A stretch of 64,000 bases of DNA from Seriola aureovittata (GCF_021018895.1 NC_079382.1:15047501-15111500), one strand, 5' to 3'. Shown: positions 13,069 through 26,064, counted from the first letter of the stretch. Numbers and translations: made by a program. The notes: generated by a model from the sequence alone, not told the origin.

Positions 13069-13499
13069 TTAAGGACAAAATAGAGCAAAGTCCACATTCA
13101 TATCCAAGATAATAAAAGAAATTGTGTAACATTTATTAATTTATTAATTTAATTGAATGTTAATAGGATAGTTACTAGTAATAGTGTAAGTGTTACTGTT
13201 AGCGTGTGTATATATATTTGTAGCCTATATATGGGCCTGAATTAATAATTGGATAATTGGTCTACACTGAAGTTTTTACAACAGGTCCTTTCCTGACCTG
13301 TTTTACACTGTCAGTAACTCTAGCCAGTGTTATGGGTAGAAGATTTAGCCGGGATCATAGCATGAAAAAATGAAGTTTTTGCACTTTTCCTTCTTTTTTT
13401 TTTGTTATTTAGTTTTAATTAATCCTATTATCAGAGTTCCTAATTTTAGTCGTCGTCATTTTAGTCGTTTAGTCGTATGTTGTCAATAGGAATTTACTT

Positions 13500-13776
13500 T
13501 GAAATTGGTGACCGGAAGTCTTATCTTGGGTACCGGTAGGCGCTTGAGAGCGGCGGAGAGGAGAGAGTGGATTGTTCGGCGGCGGAGCCTCCAGCCCGGA
13601 GCGCACGCATGTTCAGTGAACTCGAATGGTGTGAAGCCCCAGATGAAGGACTCAGACGTCCGGGAATGACAGCCACTGTCACCGGGAGTGACAGCTTTCA
13701 CTCTGACCTGCTCCGCTAGAACTACTCCAGCTGACACCCATCACTGATCCGGATAGGATCCAGCCAGATCAGGACT
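13500..13776 (+). promoter_or_regulatory. sobp proximal promoter / 5' UTR
   Basis: The stretch is GC-rich, has no TATA box near the ATG, and is directly upstream of the sobp start. It holds a cluster of TGACAG-type sites (TGACAG, CTGTCA, TGACAG at about 13667-13694), the core bound by TALE homeodomain proteins such as MEIS and TGIF. The exact transcription start cannot be seen. Confidence 0.45.
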
Positions 13777-14213
13777 ATGCCAGAGATGGAGAAAGGGAGA
13801 CCACCGGAAAATAAACGCAGCAGGAAACCCGCGCACCCCGTAAAGAGGGAGATCAACCAGGAGATGAAGGTGAGAGTGAGTGTGTGTGCCACTGCTAGAT
13901 AAGATTTTATCCAGTGAGACGTCTTTTTGAACTTTTTTTTACGCACGCAATGTCTTCCTACTGAGGCCAGCGAGAGTCAACTGCGCACAAATCAGTGCTG
14001 GGAATAATCAGATACACACTATGTTTGTTTTCAATGAATGCTCTCCTTGTGTCTTTTATGTAAGCTATCATAACTCACTGAGACATTTTAGAAGCAGGCT
14101 GTTAGAAAAGCGCTGGGCCTTGCGCAGAGTTTACCCCCATGGAAGAAAATAAACTAACTTTAATAAATATTTATTATCAGTCTAAACTGGAAATGTCACA
14201 CACACACACACAC

Positions 14214-14269
<56 letters not shown>

Positions 14270-15714
14270 GAGAATGGGACGTTTTGATTATAACTGTAAG
14301 CAGTGAAGAAGAGAAAGTTGGCCTTTGCCTTCTAGTGACGCCATGTCAGGCCAGCTGTGGCCGGACGCGCACACTCTAATGTCCAGCGGAGATCCAGATG
14401 TGCGTCACTTCTTCCTCGCTCCTGCGGTGCTGCACACTTGCTCTACCACAGAGGCTTGCCCTCATGCCTTCCAACAGAGAGAGGGCATTTATATCCTTTA
14501 AATAGCCTTCCTCAGCACACTGGGGAAAACACTAATGTACTATCACACCATTTTTTTTTTTTTCAGGATGCAAACACCAAACCAGACTCCTACTCCTTAT
14601 ATTCCTATCAGAATATAACTTCACTATAGTGATATGTCCTTTAGGAGCCTCTTCCTCTGCTTCTTGCTTTGAAAGACAGCTACTGCACAGGCAATAATAA
14701 GTTAAACCACACTAACAGACACGATTCCCTCCCACCATTATGAGCCTATTACTGCATGGAAACTAATCCATGGATTGTCTGCTTTGTTTGGGTCTGGACA
14801 CTGGCTATTTAAGACTGTGACTGTGGTGGTGAGGGATATCCGAGGCTCCCTCAAGCAGGAGCTGAGGAATCTAAAAAGACAAGCATTTTTTTTTTCTTTT
14901 CTTTTCTTTTTTTTTTTTGGGAGGGGGCGAGATTCTGGCTTTTCGTGAGAGAGGAAATGTGCTCTTTTTGTGTAAGTGGTTTGGATTGTAGCGTTTGATA
15001 TCCAGGGGAGGTGTAGTGTTACAACTTAACTAATTTTAATCAAAACATGCGAAACACTATCCCCGCTTGATGTAAGCCTGCCTGGGCTGAATCTCAGGGT
15101 CGGCCCCGGTTTGTTGCCTTTGGCTGCAACTCTCTCTGTGGTTTGGGATATGGCTTGTCACTCTCACAAAGCAGATGTTTGTCTGAACTGCCAAAAAGAA
15201 ACAAAAACAACATTGTGGGAAGTGGAGGGGTGGGTGAAGAAGAAGAAGAAAAAAAATTGCCCCGTCTTTGGTTAACAAGAAAACAGAAAGACTAAATGAC
15301 ACTGAGCTGTATCCATATAGGAGAGCTGCCATCGGTGTAGTCCCTCCGGAGAACACCATGATGTCCAAATTGGGAATGATGGGGAAACATGTAAGACTTT
15401 AATTGAAGAGTGAAATCCTGGAGATGTGCACCTTTTTTTTTTTTAAAAGGAGTCAAATGATGAGAGGGGGGAAAGGAAAGACAGTAAAAGAAAGACAGAC
15501 AGGAAGGCAGGGAGGCAAACTGATTTCTTGCTCAGCTGAGGTCCAGCCGTGTGTTGTCTCTGTAATACATCTGTTTCAACAGCACATTCGGACCTACTCC
15601 CTCCACGTCAGACCCGAGCGCAGCACCAGACATCGGATACTTAACTTTAATCATCGTTAGGCATATTTAGCTGGATATGATACCACTGCTTGCACTCACC
15701 CACACACTCTCCCA

Positions 15715-15753
<39 letters not shown>

Positions 15754-17799
15754 CAGAAAGTGAGCAAGCAAGGGAGAGATCCATTTCTTTGAGGCCCTTA
15801 GTGCGGAGCAGAGGTCGGAGTGAGGAAAGCAGGGGAAAGAATGTGCAGTCAGTACTACAGCACTACAACACCACCACAGCAGACTGGCTGTGCTGGAAAA
15901 GGGTGAAACCTGAGAGGCAGAGCTGTGTCGGGTGTCAGGGTTGGAAGGTGCTGGGGTGGAGGGGAGGATGGTGAAGATGGGAGGTGGGTGGAGGGGGGGG
16001 GGCAAGGGGGCAAGGGGAGGGACAGGGAAAGCTGGAGAAAGAGAGAGAGTGGTGGACATTGGAGAGAGAAGAAGGGAGAGGAGTGGGGCATTTCCGAGAA
16101 CCGTGGGACCTCGCTGTGGTGTTGGGTGTCCCGCTCTGATTTCTGCCCGTTCCGGATCAGGTTTCTCCTCCAATCCGGTTCTCCCAAAGCCACAGAGAGA
16201 GGTGGGTGGATAAAGAGAGAGACCTTTGTGTTTTGTTTTTTTTTTTTTTCATCTGGTCGTAATAAAAAAATAAAAAAAAGAGAGAGAGACCACACATCCC
16301 ATCTGCGGAGAACAGTTTTCTTTTCTCCCTCTTTTTTCCAATTAAAAGAGATAAACAAAGGATGATTCATAGATTTCACACTGGTGTTAGGTTTTAAACC
16401 TTTCCGTCTCAGATTTAGCAAGAGTAAACAACTTGAATACATCATGGAAAAAGCGTCATACTGTACTCCACTGTGCCCGTATTCATTTCTCCAACAGGGC
16501 TGGGGCTGAGAAAGAATCCCTCGCATTGATTCAGAGTAGGAAGGTCTGATTATGTTTAACATAGGATAAAAAGTTCCACTAACAACCCTAAGATGTACGC
16601 TCACAATTTCCCATTTGTAGGCAGACTATGGCTCAGTTACCCTATCCCTTTACATAGAATGTTAATCAGTGATTTCTTTCGCCTCTTTTCTCATGCAGAC
16701 GTTTGCAGAGAGCACCATGAACGAGCTCCTGGGATGGTACGGCTATGACAAGGTAGATCTCAGAGAGTCAGAGGCCAATGAGATCAGAAACTACAGAGAG
16801 AGGCGTCAGCATGTGTCCGTGCTAAAAGGTGAGGGCAGGTGTCGACAGCTCTGATGTTACACTATCAAGCAGGTTCTGCAGGTTTTAGTGCAGACATTGA
16901 GTCACTGTTCAAATTTAGCAGACAGTCTCACCTGTAGCTGCAACTTCGTTTCATTCAGATACACCTATTGTTTCTCAGCATATCTGTACTAATATTTGTG
17001 GGGCACTGTCACAGGTGCAGACGTTATGACAGTAAGATTTATACCGTAGTATCACATGGGAAATCCAAGTCGTGCCGTTACATTGTGTTTTCATCTTCCA
17101 GAAAACTCATTGCCAAAACCCAAGAGCCTGGACACCAAAGTCAGTCATTCAGTCCTGGCCATGAAGTGCGGAGAGAGAGACTCCTCCAGCGTCCCCTCCT
17201 CTTCACCATCCTCTTCGTCAACAAGTTCATCCCTGACCACCCCCAAGGAGCACAAGAGTGCCCCAGTCATTGTCCCCCTTATAAAGCCATCAGCAGGTAC
17301 GTGGGCAACACATGAAGACCATTCTAAGTTTTATACATGAAAATCTAATGTCAAGCATCGGGTGCACAAGCTGATGTTGTCCCATAGCCTCACCTTTATA
17401 TACCATGCAGCTAATAAGTGTTTTTACAGTAACGCATTTCCTGTTGAATGTGTTCTCCAACACACTGGACCTAAAAGAAATGGTATTAATAATGATGAAT
17501 TGCTGAACTGAAGGTCAAATAAAACTTACAAGGTCAACTCCCTGACCTCAGTTTGATTTTCGATGTGCTGGAGTTCTGAGTCAAAACAATACAAAATATA
17601 TCACAGTGCATACACTTACAAACTGCACTGCAGGTGCAGAAATCTAGACATAAGGTCGAACAGGGATGCAGCAGGATCTCTGGTCTCCCTGAAAGCTAAA
17701 GAACCAGTTTCTGTTCACAGAGCAGAAACCTGACTCACTTCTCATGAGTTCTGGTGCGATGTTTAAACCCTCTATAATCAACACCCTGATGAAGACACA

Positions 17800-17873
<74 letters not shown>

Positions 17874-20800
17874 CACCTCTTTGGAACTGAGCTTTTATCA
17901 AAGTTGTGTACCAGTAGGTTTTGAGACCCTGCATCCACTGATTGCCCTCCTCTCTTCTGATTTCTCCCTCGCAGTGGAAGATGTACAGAATGTGCAGATA
18001 GTGTGTGTCTGGTGCCAGAAGGAAGGTGTAAAACGCTACTCTCTATGCATGGGCTCAGAGCTCAAGAGCTTCTGCAGTGAGAAGTGTTTCGCCGCCTGCA
18101 GACGGGCATACTTCAAACGCAACAAGGTTAGTAGTAAACAAAAAACTGTCACAGGCATTTAAGTGTGGTTTGACCTTTGTTGAAGAGAGGTCGCAAATCC
18201 TGATATCTATATGGTGATGAATGGTCTATAGATTTGTTTTTATATTTGTGAATGTGTTTAGTTCACACACAAGCACATGCACATGCACATGCACATGCAC
18301 ATACAGGTACTGTATAGGGACAGATTTTCAGCCAGCCTCTGAGACTCAAGTGGTTTCTGGCAGGTAAACAGACCTTCAGAAACCGATACTCCTGATCTGG
18401 TGAGGTCATAGCTGATGGATTAATTTACAGGAATTTAAAAAGGGGGGGTTGTGTCTGAGAATACACTTTCTAGTTAGTATGGAGGAGCCGGTATAGGAAT
18501 GGTGGGAGGGAGGTCAAAGTTTGTAGAGGACACTTAGTATCAGTTTCGCGTTAATGGAGGACCATTAAGTGGCTTTGGTCCGGAGGACAGGAAAGCAGCA
18601 ACCTCGGAGAGCTGCTCCGATGCACACTGCCATGATTTTTCACCTTCCTTCACAACAGGGATATACCCTCTTTGGTGTGAGGTGACGTGCGGCTGTATCG
18701 CCTTTCACCCTTGCTGTTGTTTATACTGTGGCAGGTTTATTCACAAGGCAGCAGAGACAAAAAGGAGGGTCGAACAAAGTCTGAATGCAACAAGCTCTCT
18801 AGTTTTTCGGAGGTGGGGAGGAAAGCGTTGCCGTTGGCTTGTTGCTGCTTGTCTGAGAGGAAGGCCAGGAGGCCTGGGGCGAGGTGTCCACTTTCAGTGC
18901 ATACCTTACCTTCAGCTGCCTCATGTTTCGTAACTCAACACGACTCAATGGGTCACAGAGATGGGGGAGCACTCAGATCCACAACAGATCAGCTTACACG
19001 AATCAAGAGGAATTTCCTATATTAATACTGGCAAGGCCATTAATAATATGACAATACATCACCTGCATTATCTCCCTTACTCAGTTTGTAGGATCATATC
19101 TGTTTCACAACACAGGCATTTTCCTTTGTTGTAGTGCCCTTTAGGGTTTGGTATCATGCGTGAAGTTCAAACTGCTTCTAATCTTGATGACAAGGCAATT
19201 CATTATAAGCTATTTTTCGCACTTGTTATGTAAGAAGCTCAGATTTGGTTTAATAACCACAGAATGATTCCAGGATAGTGTTTGGTTCTAAAGCAACTGC
19301 GGCGACATCATCATACGTCGGAGAATTAATCCATCAAATGCAAGTCTGACGAACTGCTTCGCAGCAGTTGCCACGTGTATCATACTGTGGTTTTCCCCTG
19401 TCAGGCCAGAGATGAAGACCTCCATGGTGAGAGATCCCCTCAGCACCCCCATACGGAGGACTCGCCCAGACTGGTGTTGAAAATAAACAGCAATGTCAGA
19501 GTAAGAGGGCACTATCAATGTATCTTTTGTTTTCCAGTGCAAAGTATTAATATAAGCATGCTATGAAATTACAAGATTAAACCAGACATGTAGCTTGTAT
19601 TCATACCTTAAGAGGTTTGGAAAAGAGTCAGTCTTTTTTCCTTACTGCACAAGAATCTTATAGTTTTAAGCTAGAATATATCACTTCAATGACCCCCCAC
19701 AGTCTCTCTCTCCTGTGCCACAGGTATGTGATTGGTGCAAGCATGTCCGTCACACTAAAGAGTACCTGGACTTTGGATCCGGTGAGGAACGTCTCCAGTT
19801 CTGCAGCACCAAGTGTCTGAATCAGTACAAGATGGATGTTTTCTACAGAGAAGCACGCGCAGCTCTCACCAGCACCAGCTCCAGCCCAAGCAGAACCAGT
19901 CAGGAGGGGAGGGCGGAGAGCTGTGTCGCCGGGCAAAAGCTACTCACTCCTGAGTCCTGGAACAGCAGCAACAGCATAGGGGAAGCCCGTCATAGAAACC
20001 TCTCCCCTAAAGGGCCAGCGCTAATCCATGGTTCAGCAGAATCCACCTCCATCTCCTCCTCAGAAGCATCCTCTTCTTCCTCTTCCAAGGTCCCTGTCTC
20101 TGGGCTGAGAACCCTGGAGAGACCCATCCAGCCTCCTCCACATCCGCCTGCTGTGGAGGTGTCACCCCACCCTGCTCCCCTTCCTCCTCCACCTCCGCCT
20201 CGCCCCCCTCTGGAACATCAGCCGCTGCCTCAGATCCCCATCCCCTTCATCAGACCTCCTCTTCATGCACAGGGCATGAAAAGCCCCCTTGCCAACCCTC
20301 CCAGACACCCAGGTCCCCCCTCCAGCCCTATCCACAGACCCCCCCACTCTCCTCATCTGCAGCCCCCCACCTCCTCTTCTATGAATCCCCCTGGACTGAT
20401 GCATCCCTTTCCAGGAGCCTACTTTCCTGGCTTGCACTCCCCTCCTCTGAATATGATGCCAAGAGGTCCCGTCCCAATGCCTCCCATAATGAACTTTGGT
20501 ATTCCTTCCTTTAGCCCTCTCCTGCCCCAGCCCACTGTCCTGGTCCCTTATCCCATCATTGTTCCCTTGCCTGTTCCCATACCCATTCCTATCCCTATTC
20601 CAGTCCCTTCAAAAGCAACCTTAGAAACTCCAAGTCACAGTGGAGTTATCCAGCCTGTGCCAGAGGGGGTAGACAGGGGTAGATCCAGGGTTACCAGGCT
20701 GCCATCTCCAGGGATCCCTGAAGGGGACAGCAGATTGGTAGCCAACAAGTTGGGTGGAACCTTGACTCAAGGTCTCCCCTCGCCAACTGAGCCCAACACA

Positions 20801-21640
20801 GATTGGGTTAAATCAGAGAGGCCATTCCCATCCCCAACTTCCACAATCAACAGTGGAACATCCTCTCCAAGAGCACAGTACAATGAATCCCCCTGCTCCG
20901 CTCCAGGGTCGGAGGGGCTGACAGACTATAAGCAGCAGCAGTCAGAGCGACAAGTCATCCAAAGGGTTCTTCAAAGAACCCAAGTCAAGATGGAGCCCAG
21001 TGCCAATGGAGTGGTGGACCTATCAGGGCTGGGGGAGTCAGGAACTGGGCAGGGTACCAGGTCAGGGCTCCAGGACATCATCAGACCCACCCCTCCTCTA
21101 CCACAGTCCCCTTCACATGACACTGTCTACCACCACCTGGACTCTCACACGCCACCTTCACACACCCCACCCAGCCCCACAGGGAACAGCCATCTGAACG
21201 ATGTCACGTCCTCTGCCCTGAAATCTCAGGACCACAGTCCAAACGGGATGTCCTCCTCATCCACACCCTCCAGTCCGGACTCCTCCCTACCGCAGAGAGT
21301 AACAGCACCACCCCCAGACCCCACTATCAGTGAGCTGGAGGCCATCAAAGAGAACAAGTGCTCTGTTGTCGGCCCAGCGCGGGTTGAGGGCCCCGTCAGT
21401 CAATCGGAAGAGCCCTTAGCGGGAGTCGGGGATGTAGGAGAAGACCCCCATGTTCCTGATGAGGACCATGCCTATGCCCTGCCCACAGCACCAAAGACAG
21501 GTGGGACCCCCACCCCGCTGCTCTTGCCCAAACTCAGGGACAAGGGTAGCCTGCGGAGCCCTGCTAATTTGCCAAGCGCTGGAGACATGGAGCCAGCTCT
21601 GAAGAGGCGATGTCTACGAATCCGAGATCAGAATAAGTAG
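13777..21640 (+). CDS. sobp: Sine oculis-binding protein homolog (SOBP), six coding exons, complete
   Basis: The coding exons are 13777-13869, 16699-16828, 17102-17296, 17975-18126, 19405-19500 and 19724-21640. All junctions are GT-AG and in phase, giving 860 residues against about 870 in human. SOBP is a nuclear protein first found as a partner of the SIX homeodomain protein Sine oculis; mouse mutations (Jackson circler) cause inner-ear defects and a human truncation causes a syndromic intellectual disability. The N-terminus is basic (residues 1-31), exon 2 holds a conserved block with [12 protein letters not shown], and exon 3 is serine-rich. Two FCS-type zinc fingers follow (cysteines 150/153/173/177 and 224/227/249/253). 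The large last exon encodes a proline-rich low-complexity tail ending in a basic [12 protein letters not shown] segment that resembles a nuclear localisation signal. The ATG was chosen because it opens the frame ahead of exon 2. Whether this is the fish a or b copy cannot be told. Confidence 0.93.
14197..14266. repeat. CA microsatellite in sobp intron 1
   Basis: About 35 CA units with one interruption near 14213. Confidence 0.9.
15716..15752. repeat. CA microsatellite in sobp intron 1
   Basis: About 18 CA units. The surrounding long frames on both strands (15667-16604) are low-complexity purine/pyrimidine sequence, not genes. Confidence 0.9.
17795..17877. repeat. CA microsatellite in sobp intron 3
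   Basis: About 40 CA units with a few substitutions, ending about 97 bases before exon 4. Confidence 0.9.
17975..18126 (+). CDS. sobp: sobp exon 4: first FCS zinc finger
   Basis: This exon encodes residues 140-190. The metal ligands are visible as C150-x2-C153 and the FCSEKC pair C173/C177, followed by the basic stretch [10 protein letters not shown]. The upstream intron carries a long CA repeat (17795-17877) about 100 bases before the acceptor. Confidence 0.9.
18276..18303. repeat. ACATGC hexamer tandem repeat
   Basis: Four to five copies of the hexamer in sobp intron 4. Confidence 0.8.
19724..21640 (+). CDS. sobp: sobp exon 6: second FCS finger and proline-rich C-terminal tail
   Basis: The exon is 1917 bases including the stop. 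It opens with [18 protein letters not shown], the second FCS finger (C224, C227, C249, C253). A tail of about 600 residues rich in Pro/Ser follows, including a [11 protein letters not shown] run. At residues 643-646 is VKME, a perfect SUMO-acceptor consensus, and six residues later VVDLSGL (652-658) looks like a SUMO-interacting motif. The functional reading is inference. Confidence 0.9.
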   Translation, partial: VCDWCKHVRHTKEYLDFGSGEERLQFCSTKCLNQYKMDVFYREARAALTSTSSSPSRTSQEGRAESCVAGQKLLTPESWNSSNSIGEARHRNLSPKGPALIHGSAESTSISSSEASSSSSSKVPVSGLRTLERPIQPPPHPPAVEVSPHPAPLPPPPPPRPPLEHQPLPQIPIPFIRPPLHAQGMKSPLANPPRHPGPPSSPIHRPPHSPHLQPPTSSSMNPPGLMHPFPGAYFPGLHSPPLNMMPRGPVPMPPIMNFGIPSFSPLLPQPTVLVPYPIIVPLPVPIPIPIPIPVPSKATLETPSHSGVIQPVPEGVDRGRSRVTRLPSPGIPEGDSRLVANKLGGTLTQGLPSPTEPNTDWVKSERPFPSPTSTINSGTSSPRAQYNESPCSAPGSEGLTDYKQQQSERQVIQRVLQRTQVKMEPSANGVVDLSGLGESGTGQGTRSGLQDIIRPTPPLPQSPSHDTVYHHLDSHTPPSHTPPSPTGNSHLNDVTSSALKSQDHSPNGMSSSSTPSSPDSSLPQRVTAPPPDPTISELEAIKENKCSVVGPARVEGPVSQSEEPLAGVGDVGEDPHVPDEDHAYALPTAPKTGGTPTPLLLPKLRDKGSLRSPANLPSAGDMEPALKRRCLRIRDQNK

Positions 21641-23655
21641 AGGATGGAGGTGAGAGATTCTGTTTCTCAGCAAGACAATGTATAGATAGGTGTGCTTTCA
21701 CTAGGTGTTAGTATATTTGGTATGAATGAGTTGCACTAGTGTGTGTCCTTATCTTATTCGAACATCGGCAGAAGGCGTTGCACAAATGGCCCATGGGTGG
21801 CATTTACCGCATTTCAGAGATTGACAGCAAAACATGCCAAGTTGACTCTAACTGTATTTACATAAGCTTTCTAAATCCCATTGCTTTGTTCTGTGCGGCA
21901 AACCCCACCCATGTGGTATTCTGCACAGATTAAATTAAAAACCAGCAATTACTTTTAAACTGCATTTAACCGGGGATTGGAAAATGTGCGCATACACGCA
22001 TCCGTACATGCACAGGGGAGGCTTAATCACAGGTCTCACAGTACGTGCGCGGTCACTAAACAGTGCGGCGCCATAGATAGAGAATCCCAGTAACCTGGCA
22101 CTCCTCTGCACTCTAAGGTTACAACAGGGGAAGGAGGTGGAGGGCACAGGCAGTGAGAGTCACTTTGAAAGGCAATCACTTCACCACAACCTGACAGTCA
22201 CAATGCTTTGTTTGCATGGCAGCCTGTTTTTCTAGGCTCAGTTTTGCCAAGATATGTGAGTGTGTGTCTGTTTCAGAAGCGGGGTGGGGGATTTCTACAT
22301 TTTAACCAATGAGTTGATGGTCTTGTCCAGAGGAGTTTGCAATGTATGAGAAAGTAGGAGGCTCACTGTCTTGGGTAAGGGCAGATGGCTGCTGCTGAAT
22401 CAAAACCATGACCTTGAGGTTATTGGATAGCCTGTCCAAACTGCCACTCAGAGAGACGGATCGAGTGAGGTTGTCTATATGCGACGCCTATAAGTCAAAC
22501 CCTTGCTTCTTACAGCATGAGAAGTGAGGCAGTGCAGACATCTTTCTGAGGTCGCTGTAGAGACAGAGGTGATTGTCAGGCAGACTACAAGGCGCTGTTA
22601 ATATGAGAGCCAGCCCTCAGCTGTGATAGAGCTCTGGGGCTTCATTAGGAAACACAGGGGCAGAACCAGAGCGATCCGATTACACATGTCATAATGACAC
22701 CCTGTTCTGGCCGCAGCTCGTATCTCTCCCATGTACAAGTTTTGCTCTCTCCTCTCCCCCTTTCAGTCCTTTTCCCTCCTCTTCACTCACCACCGCTGTC
22801 CCCTGCCAACCAGATGTTGTTGTTAGAGTTCAGCTGAAAAGCCTCCTTACTTTGGACCAATTGAAAGGCACCTCTTGATTTCACTTGCCCGATTGGTAGT
22901 CCAAACGGCTGTAACACCGCCCGTCGTCCTCACCCGCTGGTATCTGGCCATAATGAGATCACGTTACCATTTTACTGTATGTCATGAGATTAATCCGCTG
23001 ATATTACAGAGGGGGTTTAGATTTCAACTGGCCTGCTTTGCTCTCCATATTCTGTTCCAAGCCTCCAAAGGCCAGGGGTCACCTTAATGATTGTGTTTAA
23101 AAAAAAAGAAAGAAATGGTGTCTGTTGATAGAGAAAGCCCTGCATAAACCTTTATCTTGTACCCCAGTGTAACAAGATTCCCTTTCACTAAATGAGTTCC
23201 TACTTTGCTCGTTGTCATTTGTTGTGGTTTCATGCGCCCCCTTAGTAACCAATACATATGAAATCACAGCGTGCTGCTTGTGTCGTGCGGACGGATTTAT
23301 GGCCCAACGTTGTGTGTAATGGGAGCTGGCTGCCGTACGTGAATGACTTTAGCTGGCCACCTCTGTGCTCTGAGCCGAACATTTCTGTCCTGTTCTATTG
23401 TCTCCACTGCTAAAAGTCTCCTTTTTTTATTATTTATTTATTCATCTTTTTAAAATCTCCCTCTCTGACAGAATCAGCAGCCAACTGGAGGATTTCACCT
23501 CAGGAAACAGCCCGTTTTTTCGTCTCACTTTTCCCTGCCTTTATTTGGGATATTTTATAGCCTCGTGTAATCCGATCCCACCACATGGGTATTCGCTGAG
23601 CGTTTGAAACTAAAACGCAATGGGACAGAGGGAGTACAGAACCCTGGTTTGGCCC

Positions 23656-23702
<47 letters not shown>

Positions 23703-24049
23703 TCTGTTTACATTTAATATGTGTTTGAATTAAAGTCTGTGTAAGTGTGTGTGAGAGAGAGAGAGAAAGGGGCCAGATGTTCCTGGTTTGATTGTGACCT
23801 GTGCGACAGTTATCCGAGCGTTGACATGACTAAAAGCCTCATTCTCAGTGTTTATGTAGAATGGGTGGATTAAGGAATGAGTGTCCAGGGTAAGAGACGT
23901 TGATATAAGATACGGCAGAAAATGGAAATTAAACAGAATCAGTCCAGAATCTAAAACATCTCACCACTCTTTCTTCTTTTTTTTTCTCTCTCCACCTAAT
24001 GAACAGACTCCCTGTTTAACACTGTATGGCAGTGCCAGATTCAGTGCCA

Positions 24050-24062
24050 CGCCCTCTTGTGG
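24050..24062 (-). promoter_or_regulatory. CTCF-like motif, minus orientation
   Basis: On the minus strand this reads CCACAAGAGGGCG, one base away from the CTCF core consensus. It is 2.4 kb past the sobp stop codon and points toward the plus-strand motif at 12001. Confidence 0.4.
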
Positions 24063-26014
24063 ACAACCATAGTGCTAACATCCTCCAGCCTGTCCCTCAG
24101 CCTGTCAGCCCACCAGTGTCGCTCTGCCTGTAGACCAGCAGGGTGCCAACCCAGGAAGCGGTCCAGATGGCGACACTATCACAAGTCAACGTTGGGGGAC
24201 GAACACAACACAGTCACACATTTTGTCTTGGACCAAAGAGTATTGCTGGCTTGTGTGTTATGTTGTGTTCAGTGAGTGTTTGATACGGAGCATCTCAGAT
24301 CTTCTTGCCCCAAAGTGTGTCTCTGTGTGTGTATGTGTGTGCACGAGTTAGTGCGGCTGCCCAGATGCGCTCCTCCTCCTCCTCCTCCTCCTCCTCTCCT
24401 TGCTCCACACAGCAGACAGAGCTGTGATCAGCCTTGTGTGGTCTTCTCAGATGGAACCTGAACATGATCTCTTTCCAGGGGAAACGGTTTGTTTTCTCTG
24501 CCTGGCTTGCACAAAGAGCCACATTGTTCCTCTCCCCATATCCCACGCTGACTCCCCACTCCAGGTTTTGGGTTACCTGGCCGACGGGGGCTCAGACTTC
24601 AGGAGTTTTTTTTTTTTTCTTTTTTGACCGACAGCCAGGAATATAGTATACCCTTCTCCTCTCCACCTCTCCACCCCAATCTAAATACAGTACACACCAC
24701 ACGCTCTGAGGTTTGATTCCTCACAACTGATTGCCTGTGATTTCCTTCTCTGCTCACTTCCTTCAAGGGAGGAGAGAAATTCTGCTGAGATTAAGACTTA
24801 ATCCTTGGGCAGTTTACACACTGTGCAGGGAGAGTCTGGCTGGGCTGTTAAGACAGACGACTGAGCAGTACCACGCAATCTCTGAGGAGGAGAGGATGCG
24901 CCCTCTGCCTCCTCAAAAACAATAACATGATACAAAAACATATAGTATATATATGAGGGGACGCCTACTGATATACAGTAGCTGAGACGGTCTGTGAACA
25001 CTTTAGTCGTCCTGATGACGCTGGTACAGAAATGTGTGATTTGCAGATCTGCCCTCACCATTCACCTGATCCGCCAAAGCTTTAACAGCAGAATCACAAT
25101 TTGAATCATTTTTTGCCATGCATATTCATGGAAACATTTCAATCATGAACATTCACGGCACATGACAGTTTAACTGGTCCTGATTCTGATTTTTTTTCTT
25201 TATGTTGCTGGCCCTGATCAGACGGTTCTAAAAAAATACAAAAAAAAAAAACACAAAAACCCACAAAAAAAACAAAAAAACAAAAGCAGACTTCTAATAT
25301 TACCAAGTGTGGTATTATACTCAACCATCAAATGCTGTAGTATGCAGCGATCAGTATTACAGTTCCCACTACTGGGGATACCTAATGAGATTTGAACCAG
25401 CTAGATCACTTAGAGGCTTTGTCAACACTTGTCCCATTGCAAGGTTTCAGTTTTTCTAGTTGAACTCTACACAGATACTGTTTGATGTTATATTAACTTA
25501 TGGATGATGCATCTGTAGATTTTCACAAAAAGTGCTTTATTTCTTCATTTGTTTTTGATGTTTTTTTCTCTGATGGTTGTATTTCGTGAGTGCCGAAGCT
25601 CTTACATGCCCCTTGTCTTTATGTTTATATACTGTGTCCCCACTAGAGAGCAGTGTTTGCCTGTGTAACTTTGCACCTGCCCTTATCTGACAAGAAAGCA
25701 CCAGGAGGCCCCATAGGCCAGTCTGCTGAAACCCATACCATCACACATCACAGTGCCAACTGACTGATATCTAACGCCAAGTAGACAGCTTTTCCTCCAC
25801 ATCTCGCTGCCATTGTTTTATCTTCAAATCCGAATATTGCCTATTTCAGCAGTGTCATACCAAGAGGAGCATCTTCTTAATGTAGCGTTCAACAGTCCCG
25901 AGGGATAAATAGTCATCACCACCTACTCCTAGAATAACTCCAAATATGGCCGACCCCTGCCTTCATTCCAAAACGACATGCCTATCAGTTAGTGTGTGTA
26001 TGTGTGTGAGAGAG

Positions 26015-26064
<50 letters not shown>

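Larger units (their letters stand above)
10105..13776. other. Intergenic region between divergent cd24 and sobp
   Basis: The two genes are transcribed away from each other across about 3.7 kb. The left half (10450-11800) is AT-rich with no coding signal. A CpG-rich patch at 11815-12190 is followed by CA/TG microsatellites at 12575-12622 and 12981-13067. The last 280 bases before the sobp ATG are GC-rich and form the probable promoter and 5' UTR. The overlapping frames at 11729-12158 run on both strands and match nothing I recognise. Confidence 0.6.

Noticed and set aside
15667..16604. Long overlapping frames on both strands (up to 249 codons)
   Set aside because: They lie in sobp intron 1, cross a CA repeat and purine/pyrimidine-rich runs, and show no domain or conserved pattern.
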